Shown: in pieces, positions 12,146 through 23,876 of the stretch
Position numbering within the stretch: the first letter of the stretch is position 1
Layout of the letters: each line of letters starts with the position of its first letter
Source of the DNA: Linyphia triangularis
Lineage: Eukaryota > Arthropoda > Arachnida > Araneae > Linyphiidae
Direction: 5' to 3'
NCBI GenBank assembly: GCA_963978545.1
Contig: OZ021721.1
Span: 112,935,280 to 112,999,279 of the forward strand
DNA: 64,000 bases
Notes under the pieces: generated by a model
Databases searched by the model: none
What the model saw: only the letters and a program-made list of their open reading frames with translations
Told to the model about the DNA's origin: nothing
Program-made: the position numbers and the translations under genes

Positions 12146-12439
12146 CCCTCTTACTGCTTATCCCGCGATTTCTGCGGGTGACGTAGAAGTAGCAAAATTT
12201 GGGAAGCCGGCGATATTCGCGGGGATGCATTTTTGCCTTCTATTTAACTGTGCAACCCGCTCTTTCCCCGTTCATGGTTTCATTTCGGCTTTTCTGTGAT
12301 GTTTAATTGTTTATTCAAATCTGGGTAAACAGATAGCGCTAGATGTTTACATTTCTGTGAAATATACAAGCAATTTTTGCAACATTTTGCGCGCTCTTTT
12401 TAAAGTGTCTGGCAGGAAGGGTTTCACGCAGCGAGAGAG
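12146..12439. mobile_element. Probable piggyBac-type MITE (TTAA target)
   Basis: TTAA lies on both sides (12142-12145 and 12440-12443). The left end CCCTCTTACTGC and the inverse of the right end CTCTCTCGCTGC form an imperfect inverted repeat. The interior is richer in CpG than the surroundings and has no transposase frame. Confidence 0.6.
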
Positions 12440-12480
12440 TTAATTATTTGCTAGCTTATAGACTTTGTAAGTGTAATAAT

Positions 12481-12494
12481 CATAACAATAATAA
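12481..12494. repeat. SINE target-site duplication (left)
   Basis: CATAACAATAATAA is repeated exactly at 12675-12688 on the other side of the SINE. The 14-bp length is typical of LINE-driven insertion. Confidence 0.85.
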
Positions 12495-12496
12495 TT

Positions 12497-12674
12497 GCCG
12501 ACCAAACGGTATAGTGGTTAGCGTGCTGGCTTCTAGACCGCGAGGTTGCGGGTTCGAGTCCCGTGTTGGCATGGATGTTTGTAAATGTATGTTGGTTTGT
12601 TAAATGACGAAATGTTTCGGCGCATTATAGCCCTCGTGTTGCTGACGGCGCCAGATAATCTGAATACAACCAAC
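12497..12674 (+). mobile_element. tRNA-derived SINE, family 1
   Basis: The 5' head is tRNA-like: it starts GCCGACCAAACGGTATAGTG, with an internal polymerase III A box (TAGTGGTTAGCG) and B box (GGTTCGAGTCC). A ~100-bp unrelated body follows (TTTCGGCGCATTATAGCCC...GACGGCGCCAGATAATCTG), then an (AACC)n tail. The anticodon arm does not pair well, so this is not a functional tRNA. Flanking 14-bp duplications confirm retroposition. Transcription would be from the internal promoter. Confidence 0.92.
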
Positions 12675-12885
12675 CATAACAATAATAAAAACATTAGTTA
12701 TTTTACCTTCAAATTCTTTTAATAAGCTGTTATTACTGACTTTGTGCCTGTTGTAAAATTTCACATGCTACAAACTAATATACTGTGGCAGGAATTGTGG
12801 CTGAAAAAAATAGCATTAGGTCTATGGGGCAGGGACATACCGAAATTCCCTCTTAACTTCATTATTAGTTAAGTTAAGGATTGCT

Positions 12886-13149
12886 TTATTGTTAGTGAAT
12901 CCTCCTATAATATGATAAAAATTAATGAAATCTTTATCAGATTAATTTGTTTTTATTGGAGATTGTCTAGCGAAGGCTACAAGAGGCCTATATTGACATG
13001 GAACATTATCAGATCCCTTATTGTTAGTGAATCCTCCTATAATATGATAAAAATTAATGAAATCTTTATCAGATTAATTTGTTTTTATTGGAGATTGTCT
13101 AGCGAAGGCTACAAGAGGCCTATATTGACATGGAACATTATCAGATCCC
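12886..13149. repeat. Exact tandem duplication, 2 x 132 bp
   Basis: The 132-bp unit at 12886-13017 is repeated directly at 13018-13149 with no difference that I can see. Because 132 is divisible by three, a frame stays open across both units (from 12912 to 13223), but the translation matches no family I know. The duplication is recent or an assembly artefact. Confidence 0.88.
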
Positions 13150-13223
13150 TATTTGAAGAGTGGAATGACTTCTGGGAGGTCTTTTTGTGTTCCCTAAAAG
13201 ACCTCCCTGAATCCTGTTCCTAA

Positions 13224-16200
13224 ACTGTATAGTATTTGTATCTCGAATAAGAGAAAAGCCGAAGTACCTTCAGTATGCAGTCTGACAACAGATATCTTTC
13301 ATATTAGGTAAGGATTTTTCCCCCCGTCTGTGAAAGATGTTATACTAGTTGAAGCTTGATGATTAGAAAAACTTGAAGTAAATTTTTAGATAACTTGTAT
13401 TTTACTTAGTGTCAGTTAAGGTTTTAAAGTGAGTGTGTGAGTGAATATCCCTTCGAATTTTCCTTTGAGTTTAAATTAGATGAATTTGTGTATTACATTT
13501 TTAATTGAACTCAATTTTTAAATTTTTAAGAAATACATGATTCTTGTTTTACACTCTCAATAGAAACGAATTATCTTTTATTTAACTTTTTCTAAGGATA
13601 GGAGATTTAAAAATTAAAAAAAAAATTACAATTTTTTTTATAGTTTAGTGAGTATGTTAATATCCCATTTTGAAGTTTTAGTTTCTTTTAAAGTTTTATG
13701 ATTTTTGAATTTTTTTTACCTCTCTACCACGTGCAGCAGAAAAAAAAGTGTAATCCTTTTTAATAATTTTGTTCTTTGCTTCTCTTAGAGGAATATGTCT
13801 AATGATCTATAGAGGACTCAAAATAGTTCAGTAATAACATTCAACAATCCAAAGTATTAGTTCAATATTATTGGGAAAAATACTTTAAATATGTGCTTGT
13901 AAAAATTATAGCGTTAAAATAATGTAACGCGATCGAGTTTTGATGGAATAGCAGTTTAAACAGTGAATTCGTTGCAAGTCTTCAAAGAGATCGTTAAATT
14001 CAAGACAATTGTTTGGCCCTACACGCCGAATTTTGATCGATTTCAATAAAAGTAGCAAGACTTCCATACAGCATTGTTGTCGAAGAAAACAGTTTTATAA
14101 AGAAATTGAACACAATCTTCTCACGGTCTCTTAGTACTTAACATTTAAAAAAATATAGCATGTTTTGCATGTACGCTAAACGATTATTGTACGATAAAAT
14201 TTACGAATTAAAGAAACGATACCTATAATTTAAGGTAGTTTCTAAATTACAACTAACAGTTTTACCTATACTTGGAATTAGGAGCTCAGCACCTTTCCCA
14301 TGAAAGACAAAAACTATCCATTCCACAAAGAGATGAAATAAACCTTAAAGAAATACCTATCATTTCAAGTGTTTTTCACATAAAAACTGCATACGTTCAG
14401 AAATGCAATAAATATTCATTTAAGAACTCAATTTTACACTTGTTAGTCTCTGTTTCTAATCGCTAATTGCTATAATCTGCCGTTTAAAGAGAGCAGATTC
14501 TTTTCATCCGAACCTTCCTCCTAGCAATTCCACCGAGATTGCCTTCTGATCGATCCAAAAGGAAACATTAACGTTGGGTAACATTAACTCATTACCAGTC
14601 TGGATTTATTTCTTCTTCAAGCACATTTTTTACGTGCTACACCATTTTTTATCCTTCCGTAGCACTATTGACTCAAATCCCATCCTAAAGTTGCATTTAA
14701 GTGCATCAACTACTTAATGGAGGCAATGCATAGATCTTTCTCGAATATTTTATTGCCCATTTAAAAATGTCTTTCATGCAGCTTATAAAAAAATCCATTG
14801 TAGAATAATTGCGGAGGAAATATACCGCTATTCATAACAACCCTCGAAGTGACAAGTCATTTTTATTAATTTATAATACCATTACCACTCTTAAGTAGCC
14901 CTAAATGAATTTACGGATTAGGCAGTCACGAAGGCAAATTAACATTTACTACGGCGGAAAAATTCCACTTTTGGTGTTTGCGCGGGGTCAGTTAATACAC
15001 ACAAGCCTTCTAAAAGGACCTTTTACGAGCGATTTGGCCCATCGCCAGTAAGATTTGTTGATTTCACTTAAAGTGGATCTTCCCCTTTACCAACCCTCTC
15101 TATGGCTCATTTATTAACACTCTACCCGGGTAAAGTGTGCCTCCTTCGGGCCGTTAATGAATTCAAAATGAGGCTCGTCTCCAAATACTAACTCACTCGT
15201 CTGAATTTCTAGTACCCTATTTGTGAGGTAGGAAAGCCACCGTCGTTGTGACTCTGGAATCATTTTGCTTTTGCAGAAATGGTCTTCTTGTCATCTTGGC
15301 CGGGAAGATGAGACTAATTTTGTTAGAGTGGGTTGACCCAGGCAGTGTAAAAAGTGAGTGTCGCTAGGATCACTTAGTGGGATTAATATAGCTGCATTTA
15401 GATGTGGTTTCACTTATTAGCTACATCAGACGCAACTTTGGACGGGGATTTTACTGTCTGGAATATTAAACAAGCGAGTGGAAAATCGAGATACCAAAAA
15501 TAAAAATTCCTTTAATAATTTACTTGGATTTGACTCGGAGTGTAAAAAGTGTGTGTGGTTCTCAAAATCATGCATTTACACTGAGCACTTAGTTGGATTA
15601 ACTAAAATTAGGAGGCTGCATTTCGATGTGGGTTTTTGGAATTGACTGTGTTGTTGGTTGAAAGCATCGTGGATTGGAATTTTCTGAGTGAATTATTAAC
15701 TCTTTCTAGATCAATGAGGGTAAATGACATTATCCAAAGTCCCAACCTTCTATAAATTTGTCCCATTTATTGTTTAAAAATTTCGAGTATGTTTTGACAA
15801 CTATATTGGGAATTTCGTTCTGTTGGTTTAAGGCATCACAGATTGAATTTTACTGAGTGAATTATTCTCCTTTTCAGGCAGTGATGCCTAATGAAAAAAA
15901 ATCAAAATTTGTAACCTTTTACCGATTTTTTAACCTAATTTAAAAAACTTAAAATACATTTTTAAAGCTATTTTGGGGACGGATATGTAATTCAATGCTT
16001 TTTTGTTTGTTAAATAATCGTTTCTAAACTAACTTGCATAAAATTGGTGAAGATGTATGTAACGGGACAGTGATGTTGACCGTTTTAATAAGCAAGTCGT
16101 GGTCGAATAACAAGAATTTATTCCAGAGACAAGGAAGGCAGGGGGACGCTTGGTTAGAGAAAAGAATTAAATCATGTCAAAAAGGTGTAACCGAACAGAA

Positions 16201-17444
16201 ATTTGGGGTTTTTATAGATTGATGATGCTCCAAAGAACCGATTGTAGATGGTTTAAGCCAGACGTGACCATATTCAATGCGCATCTCACAAAATATGGAA
16301 AATACTAGAAAGTGAAAGAACGAAAAGGGAATTAATAAAGGAAATACATTAGATGGTAACTGTTTAGTTGTATAGAGATGCATTCCTTGGAAATTGATCG
16401 AGAGTGTAAACATATAATTTTTAATGTTAGGCTATTTTATAATAGCTACACTATATGATAATATAAAAATAGAAGAATATTGAGTAAGGTTATATCAAAT
16501 AAGTTAATAATGATTTATTGCAATCATATAATTGGGGAAATAATGATCTCAAATGCATCGGAACATCTATTTAAGTTTGAAATAAGCTTGATATTCGTCC
16601 TTATAATTAGGTTAATATATATTTAGGGGATTAAAGTTAATTGGGAAAAATATGAGTGATAAAGGATTTCAACATTTGAATTCAAATAATCTTAAAATTA
16701 AATATCTAAATATATTTGAGAGGAAGAATTTCTTTTAAAAGGAGAGTTAATTTTCAATTTAATCTTTTTAATTTTAACTATGTATGAAAAATGACTAAGT
16801 ATTAAATTTGCACTTTGACAGTACATTTTTTTCTGTGTATTTGATTTAATACATATTTTGGGACCTTTTAAAGTGTATGTTTTTATTTTTACATTTTGGA
16901 AGAACGTTAATTTATGAAGGATAATAACACAGAACTAAATATTTGACAATTCGAATTTCTTGCTCTTATGTACATATTTAGCGGATACATTCTTCTGATA
17001 AGCGGATAAAGTATGCTAAATGTATTTGAAATCTAAAATCATGAAAGTATCATGCTGATCATTTAAAAAATGAAGAAAAATATTGTAATCTTTTTTTAAA
17101 TTTGCCGAGAACAATGATTAGATGTATTTTGTAATCGCAATTTGTACGATATTTTTTTTAAGTAAAGATTATATAATCATGCCAACAATTGAAACACCCC
17201 TAAATAAAAGTTTGTAATTTATTTCTCGATAATCAATCTTTAGATTTTAAAGCTTAAAAATAATTATGTTATAACATTTGATTATAAAACAGGCATATCT
17301 AATTTTTTAAACTTTATTTTTAGATAATTTCAGGCAACTTAAATTATAAATTAGAAGTTTATATGAGGTACCTAAAATGTTTGATGGCCATCTGTAAAAT
17401 TTGAAATCAGAATATTAACGTAGATAAATTAACATTCTCTAATT
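13224..17444. other. Long interval without recognisable gene
   Basis: No domain-bearing frame was found. From about 14480 to 15450 the sequence is less A/T-biased, non-repetitive and free of element termini, which makes it a candidate stretch of unique host DNA. The part around 16030-16220 has a short frame with no recognisable domain. The remainder is A/T-rich. Confidence 0.5.
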
Positions 17445-17448
17445 TTAA

Positions 17449-17730
17449 CACTAGATTGCCCAAGGAAGTTATTCTGACTGCTTTTTAATTTCAATTAGAA
17501 AAACAATTATGTATATAATGACACAATTTCTTAGAATTTTGTGAGTTTTTGTATAACATATAAATGCGTTTATTAATAATTGTAGTTACCTCCTCTTCCT
17601 TCATTTCCGGTATATATATATATGTGTGTGTTATACAAATTTCTTTACATATTAGTTATTCTTTCACAATGCAGTCATTTTGATTGCTTTGGGCAATATA
17701 GGTATATACTAAGTTTTAGTCTTTCTAGTG
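17449..17730. mobile_element. piggyBac-type MITE (TTAA target)
   Basis: TTAA lies on both sides (17445-17448 and 17731-17734). Both ends begin CACTAGA read inward, and a subterminal motif is inverted (GCCCAAGG...TCTGACTGC on the left; GCCCAAAGC...ATGACTGC read inward on the right). The interior is A/T-rich with a short TA/TG microsatellite near 17612-17630. No transposase is present. Confidence 0.7.
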
Positions 17731-17734
17731 TTAA

Positions 17735-20594
17735 CAAGATCGCAGCTGGTACCATAAATTTGTAATGATTGATATAGAGGCTACTTATAATAAAAATTCA
17801 GTTTTCAAAAAGCTGCAAAATAATAATAAAACAAACCCTGATCAGAATGACCCTAAAATCAACCTGTATATACTCAAAGAAAGAGGAAACGGTATAACAC
17901 TAGAAAAATAATTAGTTCAACATTTTTTCTTCTTATGCCATATCATAGCTTTTTGACAGCCATGATAAAGCATAAGAAAAAAAGGTCATGCTTTTGAAAT
18001 CATGCTTTTATAAACACCCTACACTAGAAATTGAATGTGAATATTTCTATAAGAAAGTTATATTATTTAAAAACTCTTAAAAAATTAGTTTTGCATCTTC
18101 TCCTTCTGGTAAAGAACTAGCAAAAAACTTAATTTTACTAAGAAACATTATCAAACATTACTTTACAAAAATATATTTTACAACTTTAACGTTATTATTC
18201 TTTTAAAATTTTCTTCACATTTTGAGTGGCATAGAGTACCATAAATAGAAAGAATTTTTTTTCCTATTGATTTGGATCCGTCGCGTCGAATAGGGGAGGA
18301 GAGGTAGCTCCCTCTTCATTTTTGTTTGTTTGATTTTGACGTTAAAAATCGTTTTAATTTTGTCGTTTTTTCCTTCTCTTTTGCTGATTGTTCCCTTACT
18401 TATTTCAACCAATCATCACTATTGATTGGAATAATAAGTTTACTCACCATATACATTAAAATAAATTTGAATATAAGTTGCGCACACGACTATTTAGAAA
18501 TGATCATTAGTTGCTTAAGGTGTACGTATACCCTAGAATTGTTTTTTTTAAAAATGCGAGTAAAAAACCCATTTCTTTTTTACATTAGTTAGAGAGTATT
18601 ATTAAAATGATTGCATAAATTTTTTTTCAAATTTCGGCAACTGTGAATTTTTTTAATTAAGCTTTAATTAGATAATTAGTACCTTTTTCAAACAATGATA
18701 TGTAAAATTCTAATTTACTTAGAAACTCAATTCCACTTGGAAATAATTCGAAATATTATTTTTAATGTTTTAAAACTCAATTAAGTTTCTTACATAGAAT
18801 AGTTTTTTTTTTGCAATTTATTTTGTGTGAAAACACGAAAAAAAAAAATCAATATTTTTAATGAATTCAATTCTAAGTTTTAAAAATTAATAAAATATCA
18901 ATTTCTCAACCAATTTTACATAACTGAAATTCAAGTCATTTAGCATATTATGTAGATTACTATGATATAAAAAAATTATAATTGAACATTTTGCTTTTGA
19001 ATTATCATTGTTTGAATAAAGCGTGACATAATAAATATACAGTTTGTCAGAAAATAGGTTTAAAGTTTTAGAAGCTAACAGCGGTAGTACCTACCTATAA
19101 TTGATTGTAACTTTAAAAATATTAAGGATATTTTCAAAAGTTTAGTATTGTCTGAAAGCTATCAGAGAATATTATGATACATTAACAAAAAAACGAATAT
19201 TCTGATCGATTTTCTTGAATTGTAGGGTATACACACTCCTTAATTAATTTTTTTGAAAGTATAAAAAAAGAAAAGGAAGTTGACGTATTATATTTTAAAA
19301 AACCATTTTCTAAAATTAAATTTTTTTAAAAGGATTTTCAAATTATAATTTTTAAATGTGCTTTCACAATCAATGTAGAAAATATTTCTTCAATTAAAAG
19401 TGCAATATTTCAGTTGAAAGAAATATGACATGTTATATTTTTGATTGATCCATTAACTTTTTTTCTGTGAAATCATAAAATGAGTAATTTTCATTAGATA
19501 AGGAAATAATTCTTTTTACTATGAATGCTAAAAATTTAAAGTTAAAAGTTGAATAGATCCAAATTTACGGTCTACTGATATTTTATGACTGAATTCTACA
19601 GAACCACTCAATACTACAGAAACTGAAGATAAAAAAAAATGAAAACTCTTTATTGAAGAGTTTGTTGCTTGTCAAACAATTTGATGACTTACTCTTTATG
19701 TATTTTTAGTTTTTTATTTAGGAGGAAAACTTGTTAACAACAAGATTTGCTGTTTTGCATCTTACTATTTTTTAAAGACTATGCATTAAAATTATTCTTA
19801 ACGCTTGAATAAATATAATATGATATATTGAGAAAATAAAGGAAATAAAGGAAAAATGTCAAATTTATTGATATTATATTGAAAATTCAATAATTCAATC
19901 ACTCAATACAATCATAAATAATATAAAAACTCAATCACAATACAATAAGAATATCGAAATGATATATCCTATTATTTATATGCTCTGACTTATTATCGGG
20001 AAATGTATTGTTAATAATATAATTATAATTTTTTTAAAATTAACGATGAAAAAAATCTCTAATGAATTAAGTTTATTTATCATAATTAATAATATTCAAC
20101 ACATTTCTATTAAATAAAACATGACTATATTTCATTAGAAATTCAACACAAGATATTTAATGAATTTCGCTAACAGCGGAATAATCTTTTAGAGTTTAAT
20201 CCCTTTAACGACTCAATTAATATTTCTCAATTGTCTTTGAATACTATTTAATCTCAAAATGAGTTACTTTTAGGCATTAGAGAAGCACTTGATATTTTGA
20301 ATTATAATAACTTTATATGAAAGGAATAAGAGGAAAATAATTTACATACGCACTTAATGTCGATGTTGATAGTAATTGGAGTCTAAGTAATAATGAGCGT
20401 AGGATGACTTTCTATGGTAAAATAGCAAGTTGGATTGTAAAACTGTTACTGAAAGGCTGCTTTTACATATCCTTCTATTCTGCACGTCGGAACCCGATAC
20501 TTAATATAAACAACAAGGGGATACTTAAGGACTATATCTTTTCATGTTAAGACTGGCAACATGTTGTTTCTTATCCTCCACCTGTCTGACGAAG
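17735..20594. other. Very AT-rich interval without recognisable gene
   Basis: Almost entirely A/T with many short homopolymers. A short frame near 18326-18592 has no recognisable domain. No element ends identified. Confidence 0.5.
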
Positions 20595-20861
20595 TCAGAC
20601 AAGATCCAACAAATTGTTGACCCTCAACAAGTCGATGACAAGAAGTGGTGTAGCGTATAAGTCCTCTTTGGAAAGACCCAAGCAGTCCAGGATATGTTCG
20701 GCAGAGGCCTGCTGGGTTTCACATTTGGAGCAGACAGGGTAAGTTTTTCTACCCTCAGAGTACAAGAGACTCTTCGTGTGTCCACTTGCCAATCTGGAAA
20801 TTGTCGTTCGAGACGCTCTATCACCAATAGATACAAGTGAAGAGCCCGGTTTCTTTTCATG
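20595..20861 (-). pseudogene. LINE ORF2 C-terminal tail fragment
   Basis: On the minus strand 89 codons read through SRTTISRLASGHTKSL, TYPVCSKCETQQASAEHILD and CLGLSKEDLYATPLLVIDLL to RVNNLLDLV and a stop at 20595-20597. This resembles the segment after the RNase H domain of arthropod LINE ORF2 proteins, with the C-x2-C-x7-H-x4-C zinc-like signature (CSKCETQQASAEHILDC). Upstream the similarity stops at a 12-A tract (about 20884-20895), so the copy is 5'-truncated. It is a different family from the LINE at 52.6-58.1 kb, whose tail reads differently. The fragment has no catalytic residues. Confidence 0.75.
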
Positions 20862-21155
20862 TTGTTGGCAACATGTAACAAGGAAAAAAAAAAAAAGAAA
20901 AAAAATAACAGATAATTTTTGTTTATAAAAAATCTCAAGTTATGACAAGTTGGTGAACTTGATGACTAAACTTTTTACCGAAAATTAAAGTTCTAATACT
21001 ATATATCTATTGGGATGAAAAAAATTATGTTTCGAATTAAGTTACAAAATGGGCGCCCTTTTCTGGTCTCAGAGAACTTCCAATTGAATTCTATGTAATT
21101 CTACTAATTTTATCGAGGCATTCTACACGAAAGGCATTCGACGCATTCGCTCGTA

Positions 21156-21216
21156 GAGCCCCCTAGTATCATATATCATACAGAGATGTATTATGATATA
21201 TGATACTAGGGGGCTC
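21156..21216. repeat. Perfect 25-bp inverted repeat (hairpin) with 11-nt loop
   Basis: The arms at 21156-21180 and 21192-21216 are exact inverse copies; each contains GAGCCCCCTAGTATCATATA or its complement. The loop is 21181-21191. A CpG-rich segment follows (21216-21310: ATCGCTACGCAATCCC, GGTTCGCTTCGCAAACC), unlike the AT-rich surroundings. This may be part of a DNA element whose ends I cannot place. Confidence 0.8.
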
Positions 21217-21912
21217 CACCCCTTGCTCTCTGACATTCAACCCCCGGGATCGCTACGCAATCCCCTTGGTTCGCTTCGCAAACCAGGCTCGTTTCGCTCT
21301 CTTCAAAGTGAGGCATTTAAAATATGTACTAGCTAAAAGCTATTTCAGCTGCATAATCTAGAAAATCCTTGAAAAGTTATATTGTTCCATGAAACTGAAA
21401 ACGTTGGATAATTTATATATCCGGAAAACTTTCAAGTTTAAATATATTGTGGTTATTTGCCGAATCTAAACAAATCTGGCTTGTTTTAATTGTTTATGCA
21501 AGAGAGTTTTTAATCGAAATTCCATTATCCACAGCATCCAAAAAACATTTTCCAGCAAATATTTTTTAGAAAAGTCTGGTTTATCCGAAATTCTAATCCA
21601 AAAGTAATGTACACATTTTGAATCTATTTATTCTTGCATTATCGTAACTATTAAGTCAATACGTTTTAAATAGGCAATAATTTGTATCAGTAATAAGGAA
21701 AACAAAATATATCGAATCCAAATCTAAGTTGTTGGCTGTTGAAAGATGTATTAGTCAAATTTCAGAAGGTATATTGTGATTGACTGGATTACTGAATTTA
21801 GTGCATAAAGCATCGTGAATAATGTACATTTAGAAGATCTACGATTGGGTGCTTGAAGTTGTTGCAATTCTGCTCACAGAAATACAGCCGCATTTGGGTG
21901 GCAAGCAAGAAA

Positions 21913-21915
<3 letters not shown>

Positions 21916-21971
<56 letters not shown>
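21916..21971. repeat. (TA)28 microsatellite
   Basis: Uninterrupted alternating T and A for about 56 bases. Confidence 0.95.
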
Positions 21972-21974
<3 letters not shown>

Positions 21975-23415
21975 GATACCTGTCTGTAGGATTTATTGCT
22001 TAGGTTAACGACTTTTAAAACTGATTTACGGTCACCAATTTCGTCAATTCCAGTTGAATTTTTAAATCTTTCAATTAATATATTGCACTTGTCTGTAGCA
22101 TATTGGCAATGTTTGCAAATATATGCAGGTAAAAATTAGGTTACTAAAAGGACTTCCACAATAATTAAATGCTTAAAATTACTAATTTTGTTCTTAATAA
22201 ATCGTAAATTTACAGTGATTAAAGAATTATAAATAAGAGTAAAAAAATTTCACAAATGAGTTGTTATATTCAATGAAAATTTAATAATGTTCACAAGTGA
22301 GTTGTTCTATTCAATAAAAATTCAATTAATTGATGTCCGTTTTTGTAACCATTTCTCCATGAAATTTGAAAAAATATTTTTACATTACATTCTAATTAGA
22401 TAAAATTTTTATGTCACTTAGAAAAAGCATTTTTTTTTTTAAATTGAAAGTTTTATAAACCTTCCATTTATTAGCATTTATAAAATTACCTCCGTGAAAT
22501 AATGTTTTAAGAGAATCCAATCGTTTCTAAAAATCATATTCTACTGAACTGAACATTTTAACATCTCATTTTAGATTAAATAATTTTTTTTATAACTTAA
22601 ACATATTATTGGATATTCTTGCTTATTATTTAACTTATGTTGCTGTGATCCATTCTTTTGTCCCTTACCTAAATTACAATCTTCTATGTTTCTCGTCTTT
22701 CATATATGAATTAGATCACATACATGAATTAGATCCGCTGATCCCACCAGAGTAGTTTAAAATGGTGCACTTGAAGAAAAGTGTTACGAATTCTCAAGGA
22801 AAAGAAGTAAAATGTTTATTTTAAATTATTAATTTGAACAGGAAATTAAAGCATAACTATTAATGATTATTTTAATAGAAAATCCTAATTATTTTTTCAA
22901 AAATTAAGGTTAGATTAAGCACTTTAGTTTGTCATGGGAAGATGTCGGGAACAGTCAACAAGACCCGACAACATTTCAGGCCCCAATTCACGACGCGACG
23001 GTGAGATCGTTAGGCTATTAAAATGTACCTGCTGTTGTATTTTATCATAATTCATACAACAGAAAGTGTGAAATAGACCTCGATTAAGAATAACGATTTA
23101 AAACAGATAAACATTAAACTTTTAGTACTTCATAGTAAAGGGTATATAAAATAAATCAATCACCAAATTAACAAACATACAATAACATTCATATGACCAG
23201 CCTCCCAGAGGAAAGGTGGTGAAAACATAAAATTGAACTCACAGAACACACTCTCAGCTCATGTCCACAACATGGATGGCCAACCCACAATTTTGGGTGA
23301 GGACTGGTTGTTCAATCAAGATGTCATGGAGACTTAAAAATGGAAAGACACATGTCTTCGTATGAAATGACTATAAATTTAAAATTTAACACACGTCATC
23401 TTAAGGCGTGACTAT
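21972..23415. other. Unannotated interval
   Basis: A/T-rich to about 22900, then more complex sequence to 23400 (including GACGCGACGGTGAGATCG near 22993). No gene recognised; the latter part may be decayed retrotransposon sequence next to the LTR. Confidence 0.4.
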
Positions 23416-23419
23416 ATAT

Positions 23420-23872
23420 TGTTATGAATTTTTCCACTGAGGCAATGATGGCACAGTTTTTAAGATGAAACTTCTATTTATTCACTCTTCACAGGCACAA
23501 AATTTATTCAAAGACAACAGTTGAATCACCCTCAAGCTTCAACACAAGCTTCAGTAAGAACAACTTCGAATACAGCAATTACACAAGCTCACTCTAGTAA
23601 ACAAAGCTATCAGCTAGCATCGAAGTCCAAAGTCAATCTGAAAACTTTCTCGATCTCCGGTCTTTATATAGCAGGCGCGTGAGAACATTCCCGAAATTTC
23701 CAGCCAATTCATCGAAAAAGAAACATCTCGAAATTTCTCGATTGCTTTAGGTGTTGCCACCTTTTTCTAACTTGTATAATCGCTGTTAATAAATAAAAGA
23801 TAAAATAAATTACAATGGAATTTTAAAATAATACGTCACTATTTACACTATATACAGACAATTTGTGTAACA
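23420..23872 (+). mobile_element. Probable solo LTR of an LTR retrotransposon
   Basis: The 453-bp segment begins TGTTATG and ends GTAACA, so the termini form the TG...CA inverted repeat (TGTTA/TAACA) of retroviral-type LTRs. It is flanked by a short direct repeat ATAT (23416-23419 and 23873-23876). Read on the plus strand it has a TATA box (TTTATATAG near 23664) and a downstream AATAAA (near 23788), in the right order for U3-R. I found no second LTR or gag/pol nearby, so a solo LTR is the simplest reading. Gypsy or BEL type cannot be decided. Confidence 0.65.
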
Positions 23873-23876
23873 ATAT

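Noticed and set aside
12497..12570. Possible functional tRNA gene
   Set aside because: It has A and B boxes, but the anticodon stem does not pair, the same sequence recurs with a SINE body and tail, and it is flanked by target duplications.
12912..13223. 103-codon frame with an internal repeat
   Set aside because: It results from an exact 132-bp DNA duplication and matches no family I know.
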